From the NCBI RefSeq assembly GCF_003150835.1, contig NZ_CP029479.1, positions 1,116,001-1,180,000 of the forward strand: a stretch of DNA of 64,000 bases, in the 5' to 3' direction. Every line of letters begins with the position of its first letter. Position 1 is the first letter of the stretch. This document shows, in pieces, positions 27,450 through 35,223 of this stretch. The notes under the pieces are model-generated. The model was not told the origin of the DNA, ran no database searches, and saw only the letters and a program-made list of their open reading frames with translations. The stretch is from Phenylobacterium parvum (lineage in GTDB: Bacteria; Pseudomonadota; Alphaproteobacteria; Caulobacterales; Caulobacteraceae). The position numbers were made by a program, and so were the translations under genes.

Positions 27450-28736
27450 ATGAACACCTCCGACACCGCGCCCGCCGGCCGTAAGGCCGCGTTCGGCTTC
27501 ATCTTCGCGTCCGCGCTCCTGAATGCAGTCTCGTTCGGCGTGACGATCCCCGTCCTGCCGGCGCTCATCAAGGAGTTCGCAGGCGGGGACACCGCTTCTG
27601 CGGCCGAGTGGCAAATGATGTTCGGGGCCGTCTGGGGCCTGATGCAGTTCGTCTTCGGTCCCATACTTGGAGTGCTGTCGGACCGGATCGGACGCCGTCC
27701 GGTGCTCCTGATCTCCTTCCTGGGCCTCGCCTTCGACTTCCTCTTCCTGGTCTTTGCGCCCAGCCTGATGTGGCTCTTCGTGGCGAGGATCGTGAATGGC
27801 ATGACGGCGGCCAGCTTCTCGACCGCCAACGCCTATGTCGCAGATGTCACCCCGCCGGAGCAAAGGGCGCGGTACTTCGGGTTCATGGGCGCGTCCTTCG
27901 GCTTCGGCTTCCTGATCGGCCCGGTCCTGGGCGGGTTGCTGGCGGGACCCTTCATGGAGTCCCTCGTCGGGGACTTCGCCATCCGGCTGCCCTTCGCCGT
28001 AGCTGGCGCACTGGCCCTACTGAACTTCCTCTACGGCCTGTTCGTCCTCCCCGAGTCCCTTCCGCCGGAGAAGCGCAGCGCGCGGTTCGACTGGCGTCGC
28101 GCCAATCCGGTGGGATCGCTCCAATTCCTGCGGGAACAGGGCCGGCTGGTCGGCCTGGCCACGGTGGGCTTCCTGTTTCAGATCGCCCACAACGTCCTGC
28201 CGGCGATCTTCGTCCTCTACACAGGTCACCGCTACGGCTGGGACATCCAGACCATCAGCCTGACCATGTTCCTGACCGGCGGCCTGGGAATCCTCATGCA
28301 GACCCTCGCCGTGGGCCCCATCGTTCGCCGGTTGGGCGAGCGGGGCGCCCTGTTGATCGGTTGCGCGGGCGCAGCCCTGGGCTTCCTCGCCTACGGGCTG
28401 GCCCCGACCGGCATCGCCTACCTTGCAGCGGCGCCGGTCTTCGCCCTCAGCAACCTCCTGGCTCCCGGCCTCCAGGGCCTGATGTCGCGAAGGGTGGGTC
28501 CCGAGGTCCAGGGGCGCCTGCAGGGCGCCAACCAGAGCCTGTCGGGCATCGCCACCATCATCGGCCCCTTCCTGTTCGGCGGAAGCTTCGCCTACGCCCT
28601 GCGGCACCCGGCGCTGTCGGCCTGGCCAGGCCTTCCCATCCTTATCGCCTCGGCCCTCATGTTCATCGCCCTGGGCGTCGCCTGGCGCTATGGCCGCAAC
28701 GATGCGCCGTCTCCCGCCGCCGGCCCGCCGCCATGA
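27450..28736 (+). CDS. MFS transporter, TetA/TCR-like
   Basis: A 428-residue major facilitator with about 12 predicted membrane segments. The cytoplasmic motif A, GVLSDRIGRRP, is at residues 74-84 after the second segment. The first segments (ALLNAVSFGVTIPVLPALI) and ARIVNGMTAASFSTANAYVAD resemble the TCR/Tet subgroup of proton-driven exporters. Such relatives are common on chromosomes and many do not confer tetracycline resistance, so the substrate is left open. AGGGGA precedes ATG 27450. It lies between the phosphodiesterase and the protease gene on one strand. Confidence 0.85.
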   Translation: MNTSDTAPAGRKAAFGFIFASALLNAVSFGVTIPVLPALIKEFAGGDTASAAEWQMMFGAVWGLMQFVFGPILGVLSDRIGRRPVLLISFLGLAFDFLFLVFAPSLMWLFVARIVNGMTAASFSTANAYVADVTPPEQRARYFGFMGASFGFGFLIGPVLGGLLAGPFMESLVGDFAIRLPFAVAGALALLNFLYGLFVLPESLPPEKRSARFDWRRANPVGSLQFLREQGRLVGLATVGFLFQIAHNVLPAIFVLYTGHRYGWDIQTISLTMFLTGGLGILMQTLAVGPIVRRLGERGALLIGCAGAALGFLAYGLAPTGIAYLAAAPVFALSNLLAPGLQGLMSRRVGPEVQGRLQGANQSLSGIATIIGPFLFGGSFAYALRHPALSAWPGLPILIASALMFIALGVAWRYGRNDAPSPAAGPPP

Positions 28737-28785
28737 TTGCGCCGGAAAGCTGGGGGATCAGGAAGGACGTCTCGTGAGGAGTCCC

Positions 28786-30198
28786 ATGCGTCTTCACCGC
28801 CTTCTTGTCCCGGCCATCGTCCTCCTGGCCGCCTGTTCGGGACCCACCAGCCGCTCGGAAGCCCAGCCGCCGCCCCTGGCCCAGCCCACCCGGGCGGCCC
28901 CCTCCGACGCCCTGAACATGAAGGCGTCGTTCGCGCCGGTGGTTCGGCGCGCGGCGCCGGCCGTGGTCAATATCTCGGCCAAGCGGGTGGTCCGTCAGCA
29001 GGTCGACCCCTTCTGGCAGATGTTCGGCATGGGGGTGCCGCCCAGCCGGGTGGAAGGCTCCCTCGGGTCCGGGGTCATCGTCCGGGCGGACGGGATCATC
29101 ATCACCAACAACCACGTCATCCAGGGCGGGCAGGAGATCACGGTCGCTCTTTCTGACCGCCGGGAGTTCCCGGCCAAGGTCCTTCTTGTCGATCCTCGGG
29201 GCGACCTGGCGGTCCTCAAGATCGATGTCGGATCCGAGCGCCTGCCGGTCATGCCCATCGACGACTCCGACGAGGCCCAGGTCGGGGACCTGGTGCTGGC
29301 CATCGGCGATCCCTTCGGCGTTGGGCAGACCGTCACCAACGGGATCATCTCGGCCCTGAACCGGGCGGCCGATCCCCAGGGCGGCCCCATGACCTACATC
29401 CAGACTGACGCCGCCATCAATCCGGGCAATTCGGGCGGGGCCCTGGTCGACATGGACGGGGACCTGATCGGCGTAAACAGCTTCATCGTCTCCCGGTCCG
29501 GTGGTTCCGCCGGGGTCGGCTTCGCCATCCCCGCGGCAATGGTGCGCCGTGTGGTCGAGGCCGCCGCCGGGGGCGGCCATGTCCTCGTCCGCTCCTGGCT
29601 GGGCGCCCGCACCCAGCCGGTGACGCCGGACATCGCCCGCAGCCTGGGTCTGGACACGCCCCAGGGCGCCCTGGTGGCCGACATCTGGCCGGGCGGTCCT
29701 GCCGAACGCGCCGGATTGAAGTCAGGCGACATCATCCTCTCCGTCAATGGCCGTCCCGCAGCGGACCCCGCCGCCGTGTCCTTCGCCGTGGGCGCCGCCC
29801 GTCCCGGCGAGGTGCTCAAGCTTGGTGTCCGCCGGGGCGCCGGGCTCATGACCGCCAGCCTCCGCGCCGAGACCCCGCCCAACCGCCCCGCGCGGGACGA
29901 CTGGCAGGTCGAGGGTCGCAATCCCTTCCAGGGGGCTACCGTGGTCAACGTCTCGCCTGCCGTGGCGGACGAGATCGGCGTGGATCCCTTCTTGGCGCGC
30001 GGCGTCCTCGTCCTCAACATCTCCCGCGGGTTCGCCATGAACGCCGGCCTGCGTCCCGGGGATGTTGTCCGGCGGGTCAATGGCCGCGAGATCGGGACGG
30101 TCGCAGACCTGCGCGCGGCCCTGTCGGCGCCGGCGCCGGCCTGGCAGGTCACGATTCTGCGCGGCGACCGCGAGATCACAGCCAATTTCCGGACCTGA
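28786..30198 (+). CDS. HtrA/Do-like serine protease with lipoprotein signal
   Basis: A trypsin-fold quality-control protease of the DegP/HtrA family acting in the envelope. The 470-residue product has the catalytic triad H110 (TNNHVIQG), D140 (PRGDLAVLK) and S216 (NPGNSGGA). Two PDZ domains follow, near residues 270-360 and 385-465. The N-terminus MRLHRLLVPAIVLLAAC has a lipobox with C17, so the protein is probably lipid-anchored, unlike soluble DegP. ATG 28786 was chosen because GAGGAG lies just upstream and the lipobox is then well placed; GTG 28774 is an alternative. It ends 31 nt before rarA. Confidence 0.9.
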   Translation: MRLHRLLVPAIVLLAACSGPTSRSEAQPPPLAQPTRAAPSDALNMKASFAPVVRRAAPAVVNISAKRVVRQQVDPFWQMFGMGVPPSRVEGSLGSGVIVRADGIIITNNHVIQGGQEITVALSDRREFPAKVLLVDPRGDLAVLKIDVGSERLPVMPIDDSDEAQVGDLVLAIGDPFGVGQTVTNGIISALNRAADPQGGPMTYIQTDAAINPGNSGGALVDMDGDLIGVNSFIVSRSGGSAGVGFAIPAAMVRRVVEAAAGGGHVLVRSWLGARTQPVTPDIARSLGLDTPQGALVADIWPGGPAERAGLKSGDIILSVNGRPAADPAAVSFAVGAARPGEVLKLGVRRGAGLMTASLRAETPPNRPARDDWQVEGRNPFQGATVVNVSPAVADEIGVDPFLARGVLVLNISRGFAMNAGLRPGDVVRRVNGREIGTVADLRAALSAPAPAWQVTILRGDREITANFRT

Positions 30199-30223
30199 CC
30201 CGGCCCTGCGAAGCCGCTAGTCT
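30195..30223 (+). promoter_or_regulatory. Possible leaderless promoter of rarA
   Basis: CTGACCC at 30195-30201, 14 nt, then GCTAGTCT at 30216-30223, resembling the Caulobacter housekeeping form. Transcription would start at or very near the rarA ATG at 30230. No Shine-Dalgarno site precedes that ATG, which fits a leaderless message. Confidence 0.4.
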
Positions 30224-30229
30224 GCCGTC

Positions 30230-31546
30230 ATGGCCGACCTGTTCGAAGCTGCGGGACTGACGCCGCCCAACCCTGCGCCGCTGGCAGAGCGCCTGCGGCC
30301 GCGGACCCTGGGCGAGGTGGCGGGCCAGGATCACCTCCTGTCGCCTGAAGGCCCCATTGGGCGCATGGCGGCCAGCCGCCGTCTGGCCTCCATGGTGCTC
30401 TGGGGCCCTCCGGGGGTCGGCAAGACCACCATCGCCCGCCTGCTGGCCCAGGCGGCGGGCTATGAGTTCCAGCAGATCTCCGCCGTCTTCTCCGGGGTGG
30501 CGGACCTCAAGAAGGCGTTCGAGCAGGCCCGCCTCCGGCGTCAGGCCGGGCAGGCCACCCTCCTGTTCGTGGACGAGATCCACCGGTTCAACCGGGCCCA
30601 GCAGGACGGCTTCCTGCCCTGGGTGGAGGAGGGTGTCATCACCCTGGTCGGGGCCACCACCGAGAATCCGTCCTTCGAGCTGAACGGCGCCCTCCTGTCC
30701 CGCTGCCAGGTCTTCGTCCTGAGGCGGCTGGACGAGCCCGCCCAGGAAGCCCTCCTGGCGCGCGCCGAGGCCGCCGAGGGGCGGGCGCTTCCCCTCACCG
30801 ACGCCGCCCGTTCGGCCCTGGTCGCCCTGGCGGATGGCGATGGACGCTACCTGCTGACCCTGGCTGAGACGCTTTTCGGCATCGACTCGGCGACACCCCT
30901 GGATCCGGCCGCTCTAGGGCGCCTCCTCCAGAAACGCAGCCCGGCCTACGACAAGGACCGCGAAGGGCACTACAACCTCATCTCCGCCCTGCACAAGTCG
31001 ATCCGGGGCTCTGACCCCGACGCCGCCCTCTACTGGCTCGCCCGCATGCTCGAGGGGGGTGAGGAGCCGCTCTTCATCGCCCGCCGGCTGGTCCGGGCGG
31101 CGCTGGAGGACATCGGCTCGGCGGACCCCATGTCCCTCGTCCTGGCCAACGCCGCACGGGAAGCCTACGAGCACCTGGGCTCGCCCGAGGGCGAACTCGC
31201 CCTCGCCCAGTTGACCCTTCATCTGGCCTGTGCGCCCAAGTCGAACGCCGTCTACTCGGCCTTCAGCCGCGCCCGTAAGGCTGCGCGGGAGACCGGGTCG
31301 CTGCCGCCGCCCGCCCACATCCTGAACGCCCCGACCCGCCTGATGAAGTCGCTCGGCTACGGCGAGGGCTATGTCTACGACCACGACGCCGAGGGGGGCT
31401 TCTCCGGGCAGGACTACTTCCCCGAAGGGATGAGCCGCCGGACCTTCTATGAGCCGCGGGGCGAGGGCTCTGAGGCCCGGGTGCGCGAGCGGCTGGAGCG
31501 CTGGTCCGGCATGCGCGCGAAGCGGCAGGGTGGGGAGCGATCGTGA
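30230..31546 (+). CDS. rarA: Replication-associated recombination protein A (RarA/MgsA)
   Basis: RarA is a clamp-loader-like AAA+ ATPase that acts at stalled replication forks, probably with SSB. The 438-residue protein has Walker A GPPGVGKT at 59-66 and Walker B FVDEIH with D115 and E116. Sensor region TTENPSFELNGALLSRCQVF follows, then the C-terminal tetramerisation domain, ending in the typical block GYGEGYVYDHDAEGGFSGQ. Start ATG 30230 gives MADLFEAAG. The stop overlaps the GTG of the acetyltransferase gene. Confidence 0.96.
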   Translation: MADLFEAAGLTPPNPAPLAERLRPRTLGEVAGQDHLLSPEGPIGRMAASRRLASMVLWGPPGVGKTTIARLLAQAAGYEFQQISAVFSGVADLKKAFEQARLRRQAGQATLLFVDEIHRFNRAQQDGFLPWVEEGVITLVGATTENPSFELNGALLSRCQVFVLRRLDEPAQEALLARAEAAEGRALPLTDAARSALVALADGDGRYLLTLAETLFGIDSATPLDPAALGRLLQKRSPAYDKDREGHYNLISALHKSIRGSDPDAALYWLARMLEGGEEPLFIARRLVRAALEDIGSADPMSLVLANAAREAYEHLGSPEGELALAQLTLHLACAPKSNAVYSAFSRARKAARETGSLPPPAHILNAPTRLMKSLGYGEGYVYDHDAEGGFSGQDYFPEGMSRRTFYEPRGEGSEARVRERLERWSGMRAKRQGGERS

Positions 31547-32145
31547 GCGGGCCGGAACCGAAGCGCATACTTCTCCGCCCCATTGGGCAGTGCACCGCCT
31601 CTCAGACCGAGGCGCTGAGGGGCCTGCGCAACCATCCCGCGATCCGCGGGGCGATGTACACAGACCACATCATCTCCGAGGACGAGCACGCGCGATGGCT
31701 GTCCGGGCTCGTTGGGGACGAAAGCCGGCGCATCTTCGTCGTCCTTGCACCGGAGATGGAGGTTGCCGGCCTGGTCAGCGTTACGGCCATCGACCGCATC
31801 CACCTCAGGGCCGACTGGGCCTTCTACCTGGCCCCGGAGGCGCGAGGCGGGCTCGGCGCAGCCCTTGAATACCACCTGCTGGAATTCGTCTTCGGGGACC
31901 TGGGTCTGGAAAAGCTGAACTGCGAGGTCCTGGAGACCAATCCTGCCGTGGTGCGCATGCATGGAAAATTCCTCTTCCAGGAGGAAGGCTTCCGCCGATC
32001 CAACCTGGTGAAGGCGGGCGTGCGGGTGGGTGTGCATTTCCTGGGGCTCACCCGGGAGCACTGGCTGGCTGGCCGGGACTCCGTGCGCGCCAGGATCCAG
32101 GAGATCCTGGACCGGTTCGATATCGTTCTTGAGGCGACGGACTGA
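31543..32145 (+). CDS. GNAT acetyltransferase, PseH-like
   Basis: A 200-residue GNAT-fold acetyltransferase. The central part, from WAFYLAPEARGGLGAALEYHLL to LNCEVLETNPAVVRMHGKF, resembles PseH, the enzyme that N-acetylates an amino sugar nucleotide in pseudaminic acid synthesis for flagellin glycosylation. The acetyl-CoA loop is atypical (RGGLGAA instead of Q/RxxGxG/A). No other sugar-nucleotide gene is nearby. It starts at GTG 31543, overlapping rarA by 4 nt. The family assignment is firm; the PseH role is an inference from pattern only. Confidence 0.75.
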   Translation: MSGPEPKRILLRPIGQCTASQTEALRGLRNHPAIRGAMYTDHIISEDEHARWLSGLVGDESRRIFVVLAPEMEVAGLVSVTAIDRIHLRADWAFYLAPEARGGLGAALEYHLLEFVFGDLGLEKLNCEVLETNPAVVRMHGKFLFQEEGFRRSNLVKAGVRVGVHFLGLTREHWLAGRDSVRARIQEILDRFDIVLEATD

Positions 32146-32176
32146 GATCCGACGTAGCCCACGGTTGGACCCGCGC

Positions 32177-32206
32177 GTGACGGAGGGCCATCAACTCCGC
32201 TAAATG
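32177..32206 (+). promoter_or_regulatory. Possible leaderless promoter of the RluA-crcB run
   Basis: GTGACGG at 32177-32183 (6 of 7 to TTGACGS), 15 nt, then GCTAAATG at 32199-32206 (7 of 8 to GCTANAWC). The GTG start of the next gene begins 6 nt past the -10 element. The same geometry is seen before rarA. Confidence 0.5.
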
Positions 32207-32211
32207 GCGCG

Positions 32212-32967
32212 GTGAAACCCCTTCGACCCGTCCCCCTCAGCCCTGAACAGGTCGACCTTGTCCGGTCCCTGGTCTTCCACGAGGACGCCCACATCCTGGC
32301 TCTCAACAAGCCTGCGGGCCTGTCGAGCCAGGGCGGGCGAGGGCAGGTCGTGACACTGGACGAGATGCTGTGGGCCTTCGCCCGGCCCGGCAAGGCGCGC
32401 CCACGGCTGATCCACCGCCTGGATCGCGACACTTCAGGGGTGATCCTGGCGGCCCGCACCCAGCCGGCGGCGAGCTTCCTGGGCAAGGCCATGATGGCGC
32501 GGAAGATCCGCAAGGCCTACCTGGCCCTGGTCACGCCGGGGGCTCCTGTCCCTCCGTCGGGCCGGATCACGGCGGCCCTGCGGCGGGTGGAAACCGGGCG
32601 CGAGGCCCGGATGCAGGTCTGCGCACCCGACGCCCCCGACGCAGAGGCCTCAGAGACCCGTTACCGGACCCTCGGGGAGACTGAGGGCGCCGCCCTCCTG
32701 GAGGCCTCGCCGGTCACCGGGCGCATGCACCAGATCCGGGTCCATCTCGCCTCGATCCAGCGTCCCATCGCCGGCGATGCATGGTATGGAGGCGCCCTGA
32801 TGGTCGGGGGCCTGCCGGCGCCGAGGCTCATGCTTCACGCCTGGGCCCTGACGTTCCCGCACCCGGAAGGGGGACAGATGACGCTCCGCGCACCGCCGCC
32901 GGAAGACCTCGCCGGGCTCCTGTCCGGACTTGGCCTTCAGGCGCCCCCGGAACCGACCGTCCCATGA
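32212..32967 (+). CDS. RluA-family pseudouridine synthase without S4 domain
   Basis: This enzyme converts uridine to pseudouridine in rRNA or tRNA. The 251-residue protein begins directly with the catalytic domain, as in RluA. The active-site motif HRLDRDTSG is at 68-76 with D71 the catalytic aspartate. The ILALNKPAGLSSQGG and GRMHQIRVHL blocks are conserved. GTG 32212 is the only good start; the ATG at 32204 is in another frame and stops after three codons. It overlaps crcB by ATGA. The target base is unknown. Confidence 0.9.
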   Translation: MKPLRPVPLSPEQVDLVRSLVFHEDAHILALNKPAGLSSQGGRGQVVTLDEMLWAFARPGKARPRLIHRLDRDTSGVILAARTQPAASFLGKAMMARKIRKAYLALVTPGAPVPPSGRITAALRRVETGREARMQVCAPDAPDAEASETRYRTLGETEGAALLEASPVTGRMHQIRVHLASIQRPIAGDAWYGGALMVGGLPAPRLMLHAWALTFPHPEGGQMTLRAPPPEDLAGLLSGLGLQAPPEPTVP

Positions 32968-33347
32968 GCGGCAACCTCATGCTCGTCGCGGCCGGCGGCG
33001 GCGCGGGCGCGGTCCTGCGCTACCTCCTGTCCCAGGCCCTGTCCCGGCCGGGCGTCGGCTGGCCCTGGGCCACCTTCACCGCCAACCTGGCGGGAGGTCT
33101 CCTCATGGGCCTGCTGGCCGGATGGCTGGCCCTTCGCGCCGGGGCTGAGGGCGAGCGGGTCCGTCTCCTCCTCGGGGTTGGCGTCCTGGGCGGCTTCACG
33201 ACCTTCTCGGCCTTCTCCATTGAGACCCTCATGATGATCGAGCGGCGGGCCTGGGCCCAGGCTGGGCTCTACGCCCTCCTGTCCGTCCTCCTGTCCACGG
33301 CGGCGGTCTTCCTCGGGCTTCTGATCATGCGCCGGTGGGCGGCATGA
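32964..33347 (+). CDS. crcB: Fluoride channel CrcB/Fluc
   Basis: Fluc proteins are dimeric fluoride exporters of the inner membrane. From ATG 32964 the product has 127 residues and four membrane segments. The family motifs AGGGAGAVLRY, a central NLAGGLLMG with the pore asparagine, and GGFTTFSAFS with the phenylalanine pair are all present. Translation is coupled on both sides by ATGA overlaps with the two pseudouridine synthases. No fluoride riboswitch is seen because the start lies inside the preceding gene. Confidence 0.95.
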   Translation: MSGNLMLVAAGGGAGAVLRYLLSQALSRPGVGWPWATFTANLAGGLLMGLLAGWLALRAGAEGERVRLLLGVGVLGGFTTFSAFSIETLMMIERRAWAQAGLYALLSVLLSTAAVFLGLLIMRRWAA

Positions 33348-34345
33348 GGGAGGTCCGCACCCTGACCGTGGACCCGGGGGAGGGCGGGGTCCGGCTGGAC
33401 CGCTGGTTCCGCCGGCGTTGGCCGCACCTGACCCAGGTCCAGATCCAGAAGCTCACCCGTTCGGGCCAGATCCGCGTGGGCGGGGCCAGGGTGCGTCCGG
33501 ACACCCGGCTCGAGGCCGGCGACGAGGTCCGGGTTCCGCCCCTGCCGGATGCGCCGGCCGCCGATGCGCCCCGGCCCGCTCTGCCGTCCCGCGACGCCGC
33601 CTATGCCCGGAGCCTGGTGCTGCACGAGGACGAGGTGGTGCTGGCCCTCAACAAGCCCGCCGGCCTCGCCGTGCAGGGGGGAACCAAGACCCGCAACCAC
33701 GTGGACCGCCTCCTGTCCGCCTGGGGGGAGGGGCTCGATCGACCCCGCCTGGTGCATCGCCTGGACCGCGACACTTCCGGCGTGCTGGTGGCCGGAAAGA
33801 CCCCCGCCGCCGCAGCGCGCCTTGCCGGCGCCTTTGCCCGTCGCAAGGCCGAGAAGACCTACTGGGCCCTGGTCCTCGGTCACCCCCGACCGCAGGACGG
33901 GATCCTCAGCCTGCCCCTCGTGAAGAAGGGCGTGGGCGACCGCGAACTGGTTGTGCCCGCCGAGCTCAAGGATCCCCGCGCCGAACCGGCTGAGACCGAG
34001 TTCACCCTGATTTCGCGCGCAGGAGACCGGGTCTCCTGGATGGCCCTGCGGCCCCACACGGGCCGGACCCACCAGCTGCGCGCCCACATGCTGGCTATGG
34101 GACATCCGATCCTGGGGGACCCCAAGTACAATACCCCGGAGTCGATGGCCCTTTCGGCGGGGCTGGGCCTGCAACTTCATGCCCGGCGCCTGAGCCTGCC
34201 CCATCCCACCGGCGGCCTCCTGGTCCTGGAGGCCCCCCTGAGCCCTGAGATGAAGGCGGGCTTCACCCGCTTTGGATTCGAGGCCTCGGAGGCCGATCCC
34301 GATCCGTTCCGGCGTTCGGGGCGCGGCGGGCGCCGAGGCGGCTGA
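33344..34345 (+). CDS. RluA-family pseudouridine synthase with S4 domain (RluC/RluD-like)
   Basis: A 333-residue pseudouridine synthase for large-subunit rRNA. The N-terminal S4 RNA-binding domain spans about residues 10-70 (RLDRWFRRRWPHLTQVQIQ). The catalytic motif HRLDRDTSG has D141 as the active aspartate, and HTGRTHQLRAHM follows. ATG 33344 overlaps the crcB stop; GTG 33335 is a weaker choice. It resembles RluC more than RluA because of the S4 domain. A short arginine- and glycine-rich tail closes it. Confidence 0.9.
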   Translation: MREVRTLTVDPGEGGVRLDRWFRRRWPHLTQVQIQKLTRSGQIRVGGARVRPDTRLEAGDEVRVPPLPDAPAADAPRPALPSRDAAYARSLVLHEDEVVLALNKPAGLAVQGGTKTRNHVDRLLSAWGEGLDRPRLVHRLDRDTSGVLVAGKTPAAAARLAGAFARRKAEKTYWALVLGHPRPQDGILSLPLVKKGVGDRELVVPAELKDPRAEPAETEFTLISRAGDRVSWMALRPHTGRTHQLRAHMLAMGHPILGDPKYNTPESMALSAGLGLQLHARRLSLPHPTGGLLVLEAPLSPEMKAGFTRFGFEASEADPDPFRRSGRGGRRGG

Positions 34346-34406
34346 CGGCGGGCTTGCCTCGCCTCGGCTCCAGCGGCATTCAGCACGGACTCCGGGAGAT
34401 CTGAGC

Positions 34407-35156
34407 ATGGTCCAGAAGGGCTTCATCGAGCCGGGCGAGAAGCCCCGCCGCTTCTACGAGACGGTGGCCGTCGAGGCCGGGGAGGGGGGCTGGCGCGTCC
34501 TGCTCGACGGTCGCCCGCCTCGCTCGTCCCGAGGCGCCGCCCTCTTGGCCCCCACCCGGGCCCTTGCAGAACTGGTGGCGGCGGAGTGGGAGGCCCAGGC
34601 CCGGCATGTGGACCTGGCCGTCATGCACGCCACCCGCCTGGCCTTCACCGCCCTCGAGGCGGTGCCCACGGCCCGCGAGGCGGTCGCCGACCAGATCGTC
34701 CGCTACGCCGGCAATGACCTGCTCTGCTATCCCGCCGAGGCCCCCGAGGGGCTTCGCGCCCGCCAGGCGGCCGAGTGGGGCCCCGTCCTCGAGCGCGCCC
34801 GGGCCGAGCTTGGGGTGGCCCTTGAGCCCTCCCAGGGCATCCTGCACCGGGAGCAGCCGGCTCACGCCCTGGAGGCCGTCCGGCGGCACGCCCTGTCTGC
34901 AGACGACTTCACCCTTTCCGGTCTGGCCTTTGGCGTCCCCCTGTTCGGGTCAGCGGTCCTGGCCCTTGGGCTCTGGCGCGGCTGGTTCAGCGGCGAGGAC
35001 GCCTTCGCCCTCTCCCGCGTCGATGAGGCCTGGCAGGAATCCCAGTGGGGGATCGATGAGGAGGCTGCAGAGCGGACGGCCCGCCTTCTGTCGGAGGCCC
35101 GGATGCTGGAGGCCTGGTTCCGGGGACTGGAGGCAGGTCCGGTTTCCCCGGCGTGA
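34407..35156 (+). CDS. ATP12-family chaperone for F1-ATPase assembly
   Basis: ATP12 proteins help assemble the F1 alpha subunit and are found in mitochondria and alphaproteobacteria. From ATG 34407 the product has 249 residues with the conserved segments KPRRFYETVAV, DGRPPRSSRGAALLAPTRALAELVAAEW split around the middle, and RYAGNDLLCYPAEAP. GGGAG 9 nt upstream supports this start; a longer reading from 34272 would overlap the pseudouridine synthase gene. Its place after RluC is common in this class. Confidence 0.92.
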   Translation: MVQKGFIEPGEKPRRFYETVAVEAGEGGWRVLLDGRPPRSSRGAALLAPTRALAELVAAEWEAQARHVDLAVMHATRLAFTALEAVPTAREAVADQIVRYAGNDLLCYPAEAPEGLRARQAAEWGPVLERARAELGVALEPSQGILHREQPAHALEAVRRHALSADDFTLSGLAFGVPLFGSAVLALGLWRGWFSGEDAFALSRVDEAWQESQWGIDEEAAERTARLLSEARMLEAWFRGLEAGPVSPA

Positions 35157-35223
35157 CCTTGCGCCCCGGCTCTGCTCCGACTAGGGCTTTGCGCCTGTCG
35201 TCAATGCGTCACGGGGTTCTGCG

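Noticed and set aside
34346-34406. Promoter before ATP12
   Set aside because: CTGACGG at 34342-34348 is a fair -35 box, but no TA-containing -10 element lies at the right distance.
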